DNA of 64,000 bases, from assembly GCA_033032175.1 (NCBI GenBank), contig CM065323.1, forward strand, positions 12,958,001 through 13,022,000, written 5' to 3'. A model generated the notes under the pieces. It was not told where the DNA came from, searched no databases, and was given only the letters and a program-made list of their open reading frames with translations. Below, piece by piece: positions 11,092 to 21,980 of this stretch (its first letter is position 1; the number at the start of each line of letters is the position of its first letter). Position numbers and translations under genes: made by a program. Origin of the DNA: Saturnia japonica (lineage: Eukaryota; Arthropoda; Insecta; Lepidoptera; Saturniidae).

Positions 11092-12734
11092 GAATCATCA
11101 ACAATACATGTCATTTAAGTATAGTAAAAGATAGCAGTAAAAGATTTTGATAAAATTTTGTACACAGGAAGTATACTACGTCATTCATCAATTGATAGAC
11201 TATATGAATTGTGAATAATATGACAAAAAATTAAATTATGGAATGTAAATACTGAATGCGAATATATCTGAATACCGAACCAGGTTGAAATGGATATCTA
11301 TTCGGCAACGTAGGAATGTAAGAATACTTTGTCTTCTCTTCTCCGTACTTAATCATCCCAAATCCCTTAAATATTTAAAAAATACTAATTCAATCTATCG
11401 CGGATACGTGTAACAGACAGCTAAGATCTTCCGATTCTTTAATTCTCAGTATACCAACTTATCATACTAATTTCCGGGACCAATTCTTCGCCGTAACAGC
11501 AGCACGACTGTTGCATTCGTTTCCTAACAACATCCAACAAGCCAACTCTCGGGATTCCTTCAAATATTCTACGTAGGGTTTACTTGGAGCAATTGAATAT
11601 TGGCTTGATTTTTCTTTTTTTACTTTACTAAATATTATGCTCACCTTGCATATGCCTTTCTCTTGCTCCCCTGGAAGACTGGTAGAGAATGCTTTTTACT
11701 TTCTACGTAAACAGTCTTTAGTGTCTGGTTCTTTAATAGGGGTTATTAAAGGATTCAAACTGCGTTTGTACCGCGGCAACTGATCTGGATAGTCCTTAGA
11801 CCTTGATCTTATATGCACGGAAGTGGTAAACAAAACAATGATAAACGGTTGTACGATGATAAATGGTCCATTACTCAGAGTTCTCACGCCTATGCAAAAC
11901 ATATTTAGAAAGGAACTAGATTAAATTCAAGGTGGTCCACGTGAACTGGAGCTGTTCGATCTGGAGTTATACAATGAATGTAAATAAATCTTAACTACGG
12001 GCAAATTTTTTGTTTTCTTTATAAACAGTTTTAGTACAAACGTGTGTGTTCACTAGGGACTCTGCTGGTAGGTGTAGGTTTTGGTGTAAAAAAGTAAAGG
12101 AGACCTATACTCTAATTTTGGGACTGGATGTAAAATATTGAAAATTATGTCAATTGAACCAAATCATCACAGAAAATTTTACTAATTTTGGCAATCTGGT
12201 GAAGCGTAGACAATCAAGGTTTAATTTTTGTTCGATGTTATCACAATAACTTTATTGTAATTACAAACACTATGCAATTACTTAATTAGGTAGAGCAAGA
12301 GACTTAACTAATAATTTAACAAAGGTACACAAAACATGAGACTATGCGACCGTGTATCGTGTAGCGTCCTACAGAGGGCGCTAGTTGTGCTATCAGTAGA
12401 GTCCCGCGCATCTGTAACGTTTGCCCAGGACTTGACACGATTCGTAAAGTTCGGTGTCAGTGTTACAAAGGTTGTTTATTAAGATATACTTAGGAAAAAC
12501 TGTTTCCGAAGTACGGTTGATACTTTTTGATATAGAGTTATGTTTGTTATATTTTAAAACCCGCAAATCATAGGTACAAATATTATAAATTACACCACAA
12601 TAAAAAAGGCCTCGGAGAAAAATAATTTAATTAGTCTCCTCTAGCTCTGAACAGACTAAAAATACAATTACGATCTTAAGTTAATATTTATTTTTCTTAT
12701 GTATAGTTTATATCCCCCTTTTTTGTTTTTTTTT
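11092..12734. other. Unrecognised stretch
   Basis: A further array-like half-unit is visible at about 11130-11230. Otherwise there is no gene or named repeat, and the frames at 11462-11644 and 11696-11902 (minus) have no motif. Confidence 0.4.
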
Positions 12735-12856
12735 TACCGAGTTCAACAAAATACAGGAGGTAACTCAATTCGAATGTATTTTTTTTAATAGACGTTCAGG
12801 CATAACTTCTTTGTTTGTTAGGGGATACCTCAAGGGTGGTCCCATTTTAATTTTAA
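12735..12856 (+). repeat. Dispersed repeat family C, fragment
   Basis: It reads ACCGAGTTCAACAAAATACA, then GGTAACTCAATTCGAATG, GGCATAACTTCTTTGTTTG and CAAGGGTGGTCCCATTTTAA, the family C order in plus orientation. Confidence 0.7.
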
Positions 12857-13066
12857 GTTTTATTATGGTCAAAATTTTCGTGTTATTTAATAGTTTTTCT
12901 CTAAGTTAGTTTGATAAGCCGTAAGTGTAACTTTTTTACTTTTTTCTTTCATACCTATATTCTTTCGGATATCCCAAAACCCGTTGTACTGAAGTGAGGG
13001 TCCAGTGACGTATTTTTGGAAGCGCGCACGGTCAACAATCCATTAGTCCAAAAATACCTTACCATG

Positions 13067-13680
13067 TCTATAAAATTAATAAAATTGAAGTGTCTGTTTG
13101 TAATGTCAAAATATCAACTTCTTACTAAATGCTTATGAAAGTATATACGATACCTATAACAAAAAAAAAAACAATTTTAAAAGTTTTTGTCTGTCGGTCA
13201 GTAACCTCCGAAACGGTTGGACCGATTTTGACTGAACTTTCACTGGAAGATAGCTGATGTTATAATGAGTAACTTAGGCTTAGGATTCCGGCAAATAAAA
13301 TAAATAAATAACTGGTCATGGTGAATCAATTCGGGTGCTTAAAATGGCTTACGCTGAATAGATCATAAGATATAAATAAAATGAACGTACTACATAATTG
13401 TACACATTTAAAAGACATACAACAAAGTCAGCGAGAGCGTAAGTCACTATATGTCATACCCACCTTTATGTGATATCATTAGTTTATAATGTGACACATT
13501 AACGGGAAGAGAGGTGGATCGTATCAAATCGCGGCCGGCTCTCTCCCCTAACAATTTGTTTATACATAAAGTAACAGGGTGAAATAACAAAAAAAGAGCA
13601 TACTATGTGAAATAACCGGGAGCAGGGATAGCACGATTCAACGGCATTCTGTAGTCCATGCGAGTGCAGCCGCGGGTCTT
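13067..13680 (+). mobile_element. Helitron-like element, family H1 (plus copy)
   Basis: It begins TC at 13067 (TCTATAAAATTAATAAAATT) and shares the H1 interior (GTATATACGATACCTATAAC; GAAACGGTTGGACCGATTTT) with 680-1201. The 3' side decays to GCAGCCGCGGGTCTTAAATT, where the CTAG end is no longer recognisable. No coding capacity. Confidence 0.68.
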
Positions 13681-13951
13681 AAATTTAATACATAACGAAA
13701 AATAAACAGTGTATAATGATTTTAACAGCTGTCAATTCAATAAATGGCGTCATTTATTGAAATACTATTAAGAATGTGATAAAATAAAACGAACGTATTA
13801 ACTCGGTCGAGGGTAGCCAGTTGTGTAAACGAACGGAAACTGTCGTGACCTTGTCAGTGTATAAGTAAATCGAATATTTTTTGACATACACAATAAAAGT
13901 GATTATATTACGTAATGAAAAACATAAGTTTACTGTTACAATAACGTGAGC

Positions 13952-13966
13952 AAAAAAAATGCAAAA
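13952..13966 (-). terminator. Pol III terminator of tRNA-Tyr
   Basis: On the minus strand, TTTT at 13966-13963 and an 8-T run at 13959-13952 lie 5-20 nt past the tRNA 3' end. Confidence 0.8.
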
Positions 13967-13970
13967 GGAT

Positions 13971-14061
13971 TCCTTCGAGCCGGATTTGAACCAGCGACCT
14001 ATGGATATCAACTTTATAATTCCTCTACAGTCCACCGCTCTACCAACTGAGCTATCGAAGG
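13971..14061 (-). tRNA. tRNA-Tyr (GTA) with an 18-nt intron
   Basis: Read on the minus strand, this is a complete 91-nt tRNA gene. It has a 7-bp acceptor stem (CCTTCGA with TCGAAGG), an A box TAGCTCAGTTGG, an anticodon loop with GTA, and a B box GGTTCAAATCC. An 18-nt intron (AGGAATTATAAAGTTGAT) sits one base after the anticodon, the canonical eukaryotic position; eukaryotic tRNA-Tyr genes commonly carry one. Removing it leaves a 73-nt tRNA with a GTGGA/TCCAT anticodon stem. Runs of T follow the 3' end on the minus strand (13963-13966 and 13952-13959) and would terminate Pol III. All stems pair, so this looks functional. Confidence 0.97.
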
Positions 14062-14371
14062 TTATGACGTTAAAGTTAAAATTATCAACCTGCTTCGTAC
14101 TGTAATTTTAAATTATATAATACTTTTAAAATTGCTTATTGTACCTCTATATACTGTTTAGAATTATGTTATTTCTATTAATAAACAACTAACAGTGCCC
14201 GCGGCTCTATAATCATTAATTACATAATACTTGTTTATGAAGATACAGTGTCAATTTTTTAAGATAAGGGCCACGTAACTATGTTGTTAAAAAAAAAAAT
14301 CAAAATCTATTTAGTAATTTTTGTATCACGCCCACAACGGCAAACCTCAATCATTTTATATTTAAAGTTTA
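14062..14371. other. Unrecognised stretch upstream of tRNA-Tyr
   Basis: AT-rich. No gene is visible. Confidence 0.4.
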
Positions 14372-14560
14372 CTAGCACTGCCCTTGCGCTCGCGTTGACT
14401 ACAAAATGAAGATAGACAATGCTCTCGCTGACTTTTTTATAGGCCTTCGTAAGATTTACAATTATGTACTACAATTGCGCAACTGTTTCAGAGAATACCC
14501 GGAACAAACAAACAGATAGATATTTTTGCGATAATTTATTATTAAAATTAAAATAATGTA
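14372..14560 (-). mobile_element. Helitron-like 3'-end fragment
   Basis: Plus-strand text starts CTAG (14372) and has CCCTTGCGCTCGCGTTGACT, TCTCGCTGACTTTTTTATAG and CAGATAGAT-type motifs. The layout matches the H1 element at 680 read in the same direction. Confidence 0.55.
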
Positions 14561-14635
14561 AGTCGAAGGTTCATTTAGGTTATAATTCATTACTACTACA
14601 TTTGATTTCTGTTATTTTTATTAGTATTATTAATT

Positions 14636-15660
14636 TGAAAAAAATGTTTTATTAAGAGTTTGTCTGAAATCTTGCATCGCCAGTGGAATTTCATATTCGT
14701 ACATCGACTTTATCAAATACACGTAGTTCGAGTGGTACAAAGCGTTCAAAAGCGATCGAGGTATGCTGGAAGATTTCCCTCGCCCTGGTAGGCTATCAAC
14801 GTCTTCAATTGAAGTTAACATCGCAAAAGTGAAGGAACTAGTGACTGAAAATCCTCATTCAAATTTGAGAGTGATAGCCGCTAAACTTTCTGTGTCTCAC
14901 AATTCGATCCGTATCATTTTAAATAATCACATCGGTATGAAAGATGTAGCCGCTCGGCTTGTCCCAAAAGACCTGGATTTTCTCTATGAACTCAACCACA
15001 TAAGACATGTTAGAACTAGTCAATTCCGATCCAACATTCATGGAACGCATAGTGTTATCTGTTTGTGATAACGAAAGGTGACATGCAAACTAGTCAACAA
15101 GCTTCGGAGTGGCGCCTTCCAGCTGTACCGAAAATGAGAAAACCACGCCAAAGTCGATCCAAATTCAAAGTCATGTTGACTGTTTTCTTTGACTATCGCG
15201 AAGTTGTCCATTCAGAATTTTAACCAGAAGGTCGAATGGTAAATAAAGTATATTATTTGAACTTTATGTGGCGTTTATGAGAGCAAATTAGACGAGAAAG
15301 GCCAGATTTGTGGAAAGAAAATTCTTGGATTTTGCACCACGATAATGCGCCTTCGCCCAAGGAACGAATCGCCAAAGGATCATCTGTGAACGAATTTTTG
15401 ACCAAAAACTCAACAAATACCATTTTTTTCTTAACCTCAAATTACCACTTCGTGGCACCCGTTTTCATTCGGTATAAGACATAAGGAAGAATTCGCGACG
15501 AGAACTAAACTGAACTCCGGAAAAAACGTTTAAAAAATGTTTTGATGATTGGATTATTATAAGTGTATCGTTTCTGAAGGAATATACTTTGAAGGCGATA
15601 AAATAAATTTGGATGAATAAACTAACATTTTGTGTATTATATTGATCTTTTCCCTGTACT
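14636..15660 (+). pseudogene. Decayed mariner (DD34D-type) transposase
   Basis: The longest open part (14763-15068) reads EDFPRPGRLSTSSIEVNIAK and LRVIAAKLSVSHNSIRIILN, then AARLVPKDLDFL. This is the second helix-turn-helix and linker typical of mariner transposases. Just upstream, in frame, is EWYKAFKSDRG, the end of the first DNA-binding domain. Downstream, fragments are recognisable in shifted frames: a MLTVFFDYR stretch and WILHHDNAPS, which carries the second catalytic Asp. The regions of the first and third acidic residues are destroyed. Several frameshifts and stops make it non-functional. I found no clear terminal inverted repeats, so the boundaries are approximate. Confidence 0.88.
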
Positions 15661-15835
15661 TTTTTGACAGAGTAATATTCACCTTAGAAGATCTTTTACT
15701 TTTGAGTTTTTTTTATCGTAGCACAATACAACTCAAATTAACGGCGACAATTGAAAGATTGTTAATCCATTGCTGACCATCACTGAGGTTATGGCATGCA
15801 AGATTAAAAGTTTAAAGAAATTTAAATATAACAGG

Positions 15836-16020
15836 GTTATTATTAAGCCTGTAAGACGAACATATAGAAGGGTTAGGCGGAGGTGTAAAGTTCGCCGGGT
15901 AGGCTTTAGGTCCCATGCAATAGGGGGCAGGTCTATTGCCATGAATCGAGCGCTAAGCTCAAAGCATCAAAGCGAAAGCATCAAATTCCGAGCTGCTACT
16001 GGAATTTCATAGAAAAACCC
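15836..16020 (-). mobile_element. SINE family A, 5'-truncated (copy 2)
   Basis: The minus strand reads the SINE body and tail (TTCCAGTAGCAGCTCGGAAT; TATTGCATGGGACCTAAAGC; CCTCCGCCTAACCCTTC). The tRNA head is absent. It ends about 30 bp from the 3' end of tRNA-Asn. The plus frame at 15770-16012 is a chance reading through it. Confidence 0.8.
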
Positions 16021-16037
16021 TATAAATACTTAGAAAC

Positions 16038-16045
16038 AAAAAAAA
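16038..16045 (-). terminator. Pol III terminator of tRNA-Asn
   Basis: An 8-T run on the minus strand, 5 nt past the tRNA 3' end. Confidence 0.85.
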
Positions 16046-16050
16046 GGATA

Positions 16051-16067
16051 CGCCCCCGGGTGGGCTC

Positions 16068-16107
<40 letters not shown>

Positions 16108-16124
16108 AATTGCGCCACGGAGGC
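16051..16124 (-). tRNA. tRNA-Asn (GTT)
   Basis: A complete 74-nt tRNA gene on the minus strand. The acceptor stem GCCTCCG pairs with CGGGGGC (one G-T pair). The A box is TGGCGCAATTGG, the anticodon stem is TTCGG/CCGAA with loop CTGTTAA (anticodon GTT), and the B box is GGTTCGAGCCC. All arms fold cleanly, with no intron. An 8-T run just past the 3' end (16045-16038, minus) is the Pol III terminator. Upstream on the minus strand, a TATATA box-like sequence sits about 50 bp before the gene (16168-16176). It appears functional. Confidence 0.97.
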
Positions 16125-17060
16125 TGACGGGCGACAACTCGAAATTAAGAGTTTCATCACATAACCTATATATTTCAGTAGATAAAAATAATGTTTGACC
16201 GCATAGGTGTAGTTATTATACTACATCTATGGTTTGACCATAATATTTATAAAACTATTATGAAGCGTGACCAGGAATACCATCTCTATGTATGAAAAGT
16301 GTCCGTCGACAAGCGTCAAAGTCGACGCCACGTTAGCAGGGTAAGTAAATTTGAACACCACATACTTTCCCATTATATTTTCAAGTTTTCCAATAGTAAA
16401 AACAGTTAAATCACGAAGAAGTAAGTACCATTATCTCTTCCTACACTAGCGCCGTTATCGTGAGTTTTAGAACTATAACTTGCTGCTTAGTGGAGAGATA
16501 TCTAAAAAGAAATTTATCTGCGCCCTTCATCTCTTTAATTCATTGATTTTATTTCGTTTTTAGTTCATTTATTTATAGATACAATAAATCTGAACTTCTA
16601 CATGTATTTCTTTTCTTAATTTGTACTAGATAGGTATTTTATATGCAGTTGATCTCGAATTTGGACAATTTTTTTTAAATAAAAATTACATACAATTTAC
16701 TATGTGCTATCTCCACTTACTGCGCTTCAATAACAAAAGACGGGGCTGCGGTTAACAGTAACCACGAAAACATAGATAATTCATAGTGGAAAATTAAATA
16801 ATTGTACTGGTTATTGGCGACATTATTTCGCTATAGGTCAAAAGGGCTCGGCAGCGACCGCTGGCGGCCGATCACGACAATGTTATCTACAGATATCAAA
16901 AACGAAATCACCTTGAACAGGAATTTCATTATTATATCTACTATTGATCGTCCAGACGTCAAAATTTGACAATAAGTTATATAAATAAAAATAAAAAGGT
17001 GTTTCGTTTGTAAGGGCATCACTTGAAAACGGCTGGACTGATTTGGCTAATTTTTATTTT
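16125..17060. other. Unrecognised stretch
   Basis: AT-rich with one GC-rich patch (16845-16890). No gene recognised. Confidence 0.4.
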
Positions 17061-17450
17061 ATCCACATTCAAAAAAAAAAGGATGTTCTCAATTCGAATG
17101 TTTTTTATGCATGGTTCAGTCATAACTTCTTTGTTTATAAATCAACTAGCTCTACCCCATGGTTTCAACCGTGTTAGTTTTATACGACAAAAATCGCCAA
17201 CGCACCCGTGTAAGCAATTTATTTACTTTGTGTAAAACTATCGACATTTTTACTAGGAATAAATTAATTTTTCAAATTATAATATAGCCTATTTTACTCG
17301 CTGATACTGTAACGTTTATACTATGTAAACAAAAATTAACAATAAATCAAATCTTTCCTCTTTATGATATTTCGACTTCCAAGATACACCAAGGAATTCC
17401 TAAAAATCATTGATGGTGGTATTCATTTTTGTTAAAAATTGTCATGTAAA
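17061..17450 (+). repeat. Dispersed repeat family C, split by a Helitron-like insert
   Basis: The left part (17061-17144) has GGATGTTCTCAATTCGAATG and CATAACTTCTTTGTTTATAA. The right part (17371-17450) has TCGACTTCCAAGATACACCA and TTTTTGTTAAAAATTGTCAT. These are consecutive parts of family C, separated by the H4 element. Confidence 0.72.
17146..17370 (-). mobile_element. Helitron-like element, family H4, nested in repeat C
   Basis: Plus-strand text starts CTAG at 17146, then ATGGTTTCAACCGTGTTAG, TTTTATACGACAAAAATCGC, and ends TTTCCTCTTTATGATAT. It matches 6439-6688 closely. It lacks the last dozen bases of a full 5' end. Confidence 0.7.
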
Positions 17451-18317
17451 ATGATCGTCATAGTCCGAATTAGGTTTTTATGAAAAAAAAGTTGGTAACT
17501 TTCCAAAAGAATTTACTAATTTGGGGAAATTGAACGCCATTTTTTCTTTTTTCTATGGGATTTGCTGTGAACTCAAGACCACTCACCTTTCATATGAAGG
17601 ATATACGTTTTTTTTAATAAAGAAAAAACGGGATGGGTAGCTTTGTGGTTGAGTTTTTGTTATTGGGAAGGGCAGGACAGCGTCTGCCGTACCCGCTAGT
17701 TAAAAATAAATTTAATTTCCACGATATTTAGATTCTTACCTAAAGAGTACCAACATTGAAATCACACAAAATTCACAGTTCGAAACTCATTCTGTCAATA
17801 ATATATACAATATTTGTATTTGACAATATTTTAAAATTCTTTGGCGACAATTTCTACTCGGAGTTTTTGTATATTTATATAAAATATAAAAGTGTTAGGC
17901 GAAAATCGAATGATTTATAATTACGTAAAACGAATTTCCAGTTTTATCCATGCTAAGCAACATTACTATTAGAAAACAAGTTTTTAGTCTAATAACGTAC
18001 ATGGAGTTCTTTGACCTTTTATTATAGAATTTTTTTCCGGTTATAACTAATTTAAACTAATTTATCTATGCGTTATTATATAAACATTAAATAAATAATG
18101 TTATTAACATCATCTGTCTGGAAAATGTATCTATGGAAACTAAAAAACCATCGAGAATCCGACCAGAATTTAATATTCAATGTTCTACAAAACAGTTTTA
18201 ATTTTTTCAACGTATAAAATAATAATTATCAATCGAGAAAATCTCAGATCATCTTAATATCACGGTATGTATTTATTATGTAGAGTAGATTATGTTTGAT
18301 TTTAAGACTATAATTAA
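17451..18317. other. Unrecognised stretch with a Helitron-like end
   Basis: Near 17690 the text GTCTGCCGTACCCGCTAGTT resembles a plus-oriented Helitron 3' end (CTAG then T). The rest is AT-rich with nothing recognisable. Confidence 0.4.
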
Positions 18318-18420
18318 CTAGCTGTGCCACATGGTTTCACCCGTGTTAATATTGGAGCAACTCTCCACCGCGCTACCGCACCGCCGCCGCCGCGCCGCCG
18401 CCGACCGTACTTGTTTTTTT
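18318..18420 (-). mobile_element. Helitron-like 3'-end scrap with a GC-rich insert
   Basis: It starts CTAGCTGTGCCACATGGTTT at 18318, a reversed Helitron-like 3' end. A CCG/GCC-rich run (about 18365-18407) interrupts it. Confidence 0.5.
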
Positions 18421-18439
18421 TAATCATAGCACGGCAAAA

Positions 18440-18600
18440 TGACCTGAATAGTGCCTCATGATGATCATATTGCAATCCATTAACATTGGAGACTACCGTG
18501 GGATTAATTACAATCCACCTACAGTCGCCGCTGTCATACCGGTCTGATCAAATACCTCTTCATGTTATGTGTGAATGACTCCATGTTTGTAGGAAGTACC
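18440..18600 (-). repeat. LINE tail fragment, family L-A
   Basis: The text CTACAGTCGCCGCTGTCATA and TTCATGTTATGTGTGAATGA matches the terminal region of the LINE at 33957-34780 and copies at 46316 and 62105. Confidence 0.6.
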
Positions 18601-18764
18601 TATGCGTTGTTGGTCGTTTTTTAATTGGCCACAATGACCCGCACTCATCATATAGTCACCTCAAAATACAACGGTATATAAAAATGATAAAACAAATAAA
18701 TGAATAGAGTTTAATATATTATGGCTATCAAAAATAGTATACGAGTAAATCAATGTTTGGTGTA

Positions 18765-18870
18765 GGTATACACAAGACAAATTTCTAAGAAAAAGGAAAC
18801 CCGACTTCCCCCGAAGAGTTCCCTTGTGTATCTTCGAAGTTGAAGGTCCAATACCAATGAAATTTAAAAA
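18765..18870 (-). repeat. Dispersed repeat family C, fragment
   Basis: Minus strand: AATTTCATTGGTATTGGACC and TTCAACTTCGAAGATACACA, matching family C. Confidence 0.7.
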
Positions 18871-19417
18871 AAAAACATTCGAATTGGGTAATCGCCTTTT
18901 GTTCACAGTAATGTAGTATATAATATTAGACATAAGAAAAACTTTTTGTAATTTCTACTGCAATTTTAACTTTACTCGTTATGTCAAACGGTGTTAACTG
19001 GTCTTCGACACGAATACCATATTGAAACTGGTACATCTAATAGTTTGCACAAGTCTATATTCTCACGGAGCCCATGAGTCAGCTGGGGAAGTTAGTCCGG
19101 ACGTAATAGACAACGTAACAAATATCATAAAGCAATTCACAAAACCTTTAGATCACCTTCACCTTTTCCGTTACGTTCGCTAAACTGGGCCGAAACACCG
19201 ACAATATTGAAGCAATTTGTACGTAGCGTAACTACTTCCTATGCCACTCAGGTTTGACTAGTCACTATTTATATTGCAACATTTTACCCAATACCTACCT
19301 ATACCAATATATTTTGCCTTTATATAGAAAATGTTGTCTTTCACTTGTCGAGGCTTTAATGTTCTTTAGCGGAATTAACGGAACCTTTACACACTTACAA
19401 CTTCACAACTTTACAAT
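18871..19417. other. Unrecognised stretch
   Basis: No gene or named repeat recognised. Confidence 0.4.
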
Positions 19418-20087
19418 TCATACGTGAAGCAGTAAATCTTTCAGTAGCTAGAGCTTAAAAAGGATTGACCATTAAAAAGATACAAATTAACTTTATAAAA
19501 GAAGGCCAACAGTAAATGTTAAAAGTAAGGTTTCTCAATTCTAGGTGCTGCACCTGATTGGACTATTTTAGTAGAAACACAAGAAAAACATTATAAAACG
19601 CCAGAGGATGTGGGTGTTTCGTCATCCACACCGGATATATTTCTTTATTCTCGAGAAATCAAACGTATATAGTACTTGTAGAGCTTACTGTACCGTGGGA
19701 AACTAATATACCTAAACATCACGCAATAAAAATGAATAAACATTGCGATCTATGTAATGAGTTAACCAAAAACGGCTATGCGGTTAACTTATATGCGGTG
19801 GAAGTGGGAGCGAGAGGTATTCTAGTAAAATCTCTCTATAACTTGCTAAAAGACCTCGGCCTGTCGAGAACTGCAATAAGTTCTATTTTAGAACGGGTAT
19901 CTAAAGCAGCATTCACAGGCTCTTACTAAATCTGGCTTGGCAGGGAGGGTATCGCGTGCATTCAGGTGAGCGCTGATGTGCATCATAAGGGGGCAAGTCC
20001 CGGGGGCTGCTCGTGTTCCCTCTGTCTGACACACGATGGACCTGGCATCCGCACGGTGAATCCATGGAATGCTAAGATGTTTGTCTC
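19418..20087 (+). pseudogene. REL-endonuclease-like (PD-(D/E)XK) domain fragment, copy A
   Basis: Conceptual translation across frames shows, in order: a helix ending SVARA; an APDW/ILVET segment; PEDVGVSSS then TPDI (19641 onward, where copy B has RPDI); VELTVPWE in a shifted frame; NELTKNGYAVNLYAVEVGAR; KSLYNLLKDLGLSRTAISS. The PD...ELT pattern with a later Lys resembles the REL endonuclease at the C-terminus of R2/R4/NeSL-type LINEs, where RHN...KPD...D and a later K-x2-KY are conserved. That assignment is my inference. Frameshifts and a 2-bp insertion relative to copy B break it. The frame 19732-19929 is the longest open piece. The match to copy B stops at 20087 and resumes at 20786. Confidence 0.6.
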
Positions 20088-20785
20088 TTTGAATTTCTGG
20101 CTCCAATAACAAAGTTAAAACTTCTTTTTTTTTTAAATCACAATGGTGGCTAACAAGCATAAGACCCGCCTGTTGGTAAGCGGTCACCATAGCCTCTGGA
20201 TGCTTGCAACACCAGGAGCATCAGATGCGCGTTGCCGTACCTTCAAAAATCCATTCACTCCCCTTTTTGAAGAATCCTATACTGTAGTCCTCTGGGAAAA
20301 CCTAGGCAAGGAGCTCGATCCATATTCGAAAACTCCTCTGAAATCACACATTTAAATTGACATGAAAATACTCGAAACTCTTGAAAAGTTTCTTAAAATA
20401 TATCAGACTTATTGAGAACATTCGTGCGAAATAGGATCTTCAATCCGTAAATTAGCATATCAATTTAAATCCTAAGAAGCCACATCCCAGTCATCCAGAA
20501 CAAACGGTATGAAACTCGATTGGGTTCACAAATATAATAATATCGTTTACCGATGAGCTAAAAAAAAGGTTCTATATGGACGAACGACAGTATTAAGCTA
20601 TTAATATTTAATATTTACTATTTGCTTGAAGCTACCAGGTTTATTTTTTCAAATACCAACTTTTAGCTTTACTTTTAAGGTTATTGGTAAACTATCTGCA
20701 ATCCCTGGTTTGTAATAAAGGAATTAAAATTGGTTTTTACGCCTTATGTATTGTTTAATATCATTTTTAAAGGATGTACAGAGAT
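20088..20785. repeat. 698-bp insertion in REL copy A, containing repeat B
   Basis: Copy B is continuous across this point, so these 698 bp were inserted here (or lost from B). They include a family B repeat at about 20140-20300 (ATGGTGGCTAACAAGCATAA, GGTAAGCGGTCACCATAGCC). No target duplication is obvious at the joints. Confidence 0.55.
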
Positions 20786-20815
20786 AGAGAGAGAGTCACC
20801 TCCAGACATCATTCA
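20786..20815 (+). repeat. Distal end of REL copy A
   Basis: AGAGAGAGAGTCACCTCCAG here continues the match to copy B (56520 onward), which confirms that the copies share DNA beyond 20087. Confidence 0.55.
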
Positions 20816-21224
20816 TGTAATGATACACCCTACAATTATACCCTTTCGACAATAAAAGTTGCTTTATATGATTCTTGAACTTATTGTCCGGCAAATCGGT
20901 AATGTGCTTAGGAATTTTTACGTTTTGGTTACACGACCTGAATTTTGCTTTCAGGAACTTTCTATCTCGCTTCTCTTTACTAGAATTATGTTAGTACAAA
21001 TAGTGTTACATTTGTTCCACATTATGATATCCACACCCCCCGCTAAACACATTTCATAAAGCCACTTTACGAAGCCCATGGAATTTCAGACAGTTATATT
21101 CACTTTAACCAAAATAAACACCTGTTCAAATCTAAAATATAACCAAAATTAGATAACGGCTCATAAAGACCTACACCTGAAGCATAGCATTGTATGGCTG
21201 CGATAAATTCACGCTAAACCAAAG

Positions 21225-21575
21225 GGACCGAGAAACGTTGGGGCAGCATTTGAGATATGATGTTGCAGGAGGATGGAGAGCATTAACTGGACAGAAAGAA
21301 TTACAAATGAGGAAGTGTTAACAATGGGTGGCGAGGAGAACACTTCTTGCGAAACATAAATAACAAAAGAGGACAGATCATTGGAAACTTGATACAGCAC
21401 GACAAGTTATTTCAAATAATTTTACAAGAAAAACTTGAAGGTAAGCAACAAATAGAAAGGCTTAGACAAAGCTTTTTCCAACTAATGAAGGATAAAGTGG
21501 GAGTCGTGTTATATGAAGAGGTCAAAAGGCAGAGGATAAAGAACAGTGGCATCTACTTCACCGACAAGAATTGAG
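21225..21575 (+). pseudogene. C-terminal fragment of an RTE-like LINE ORF
   Basis: Two frames join: RMESINWTERITNEEVL (about 21273-21323), then RNINNKRGQIIGNLIQHDKL and QSFFQLMKDKVGVVLYEEVK in the frame at 21347-21574. This WT-x3-TNEEVL / IIGHLIRHD-like / QMKDK order is typical of the region after the reverse transcriptase in insect LINEs of the 'endonuclease-reverse transcriptase' type. One frameshift separates the parts. The reverse transcriptase core is absent. Confidence 0.8.
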
Positions 21576-21980
21576 CTCTTAAATTAGAGAAGGAATTCAG
21601 TAAATTATATATAAAAAAACAACTTCTACGTATTCTTTTCTCAAGCCAAGTCTGGAGATTAGGAAGCGTGAAGTTCTAAATCTGGCGTCGTATGCCTAGA
21701 AAACGTCATTTCAAAGTAAGCGATTTGTTTACTTATTCAATGTACTACAAAAAGTTATCACGAATTAACCGATTATTTTTTCCATAGAAGATAACTCTAC
21801 TAAACAATAGACATGGATTACTAAGTTATATTTCCCATGGCGATGATTGAATGGAACTATTAAGCAATCTATTGTTCTATAAAATTGTTGAATTCTATCA
21901 CATGTAATGATTAAATGAGTACGGATAGATTTGTTGCGTTGTTGTTAATCTACTATACACGATCTTGTATGGCAAATATA

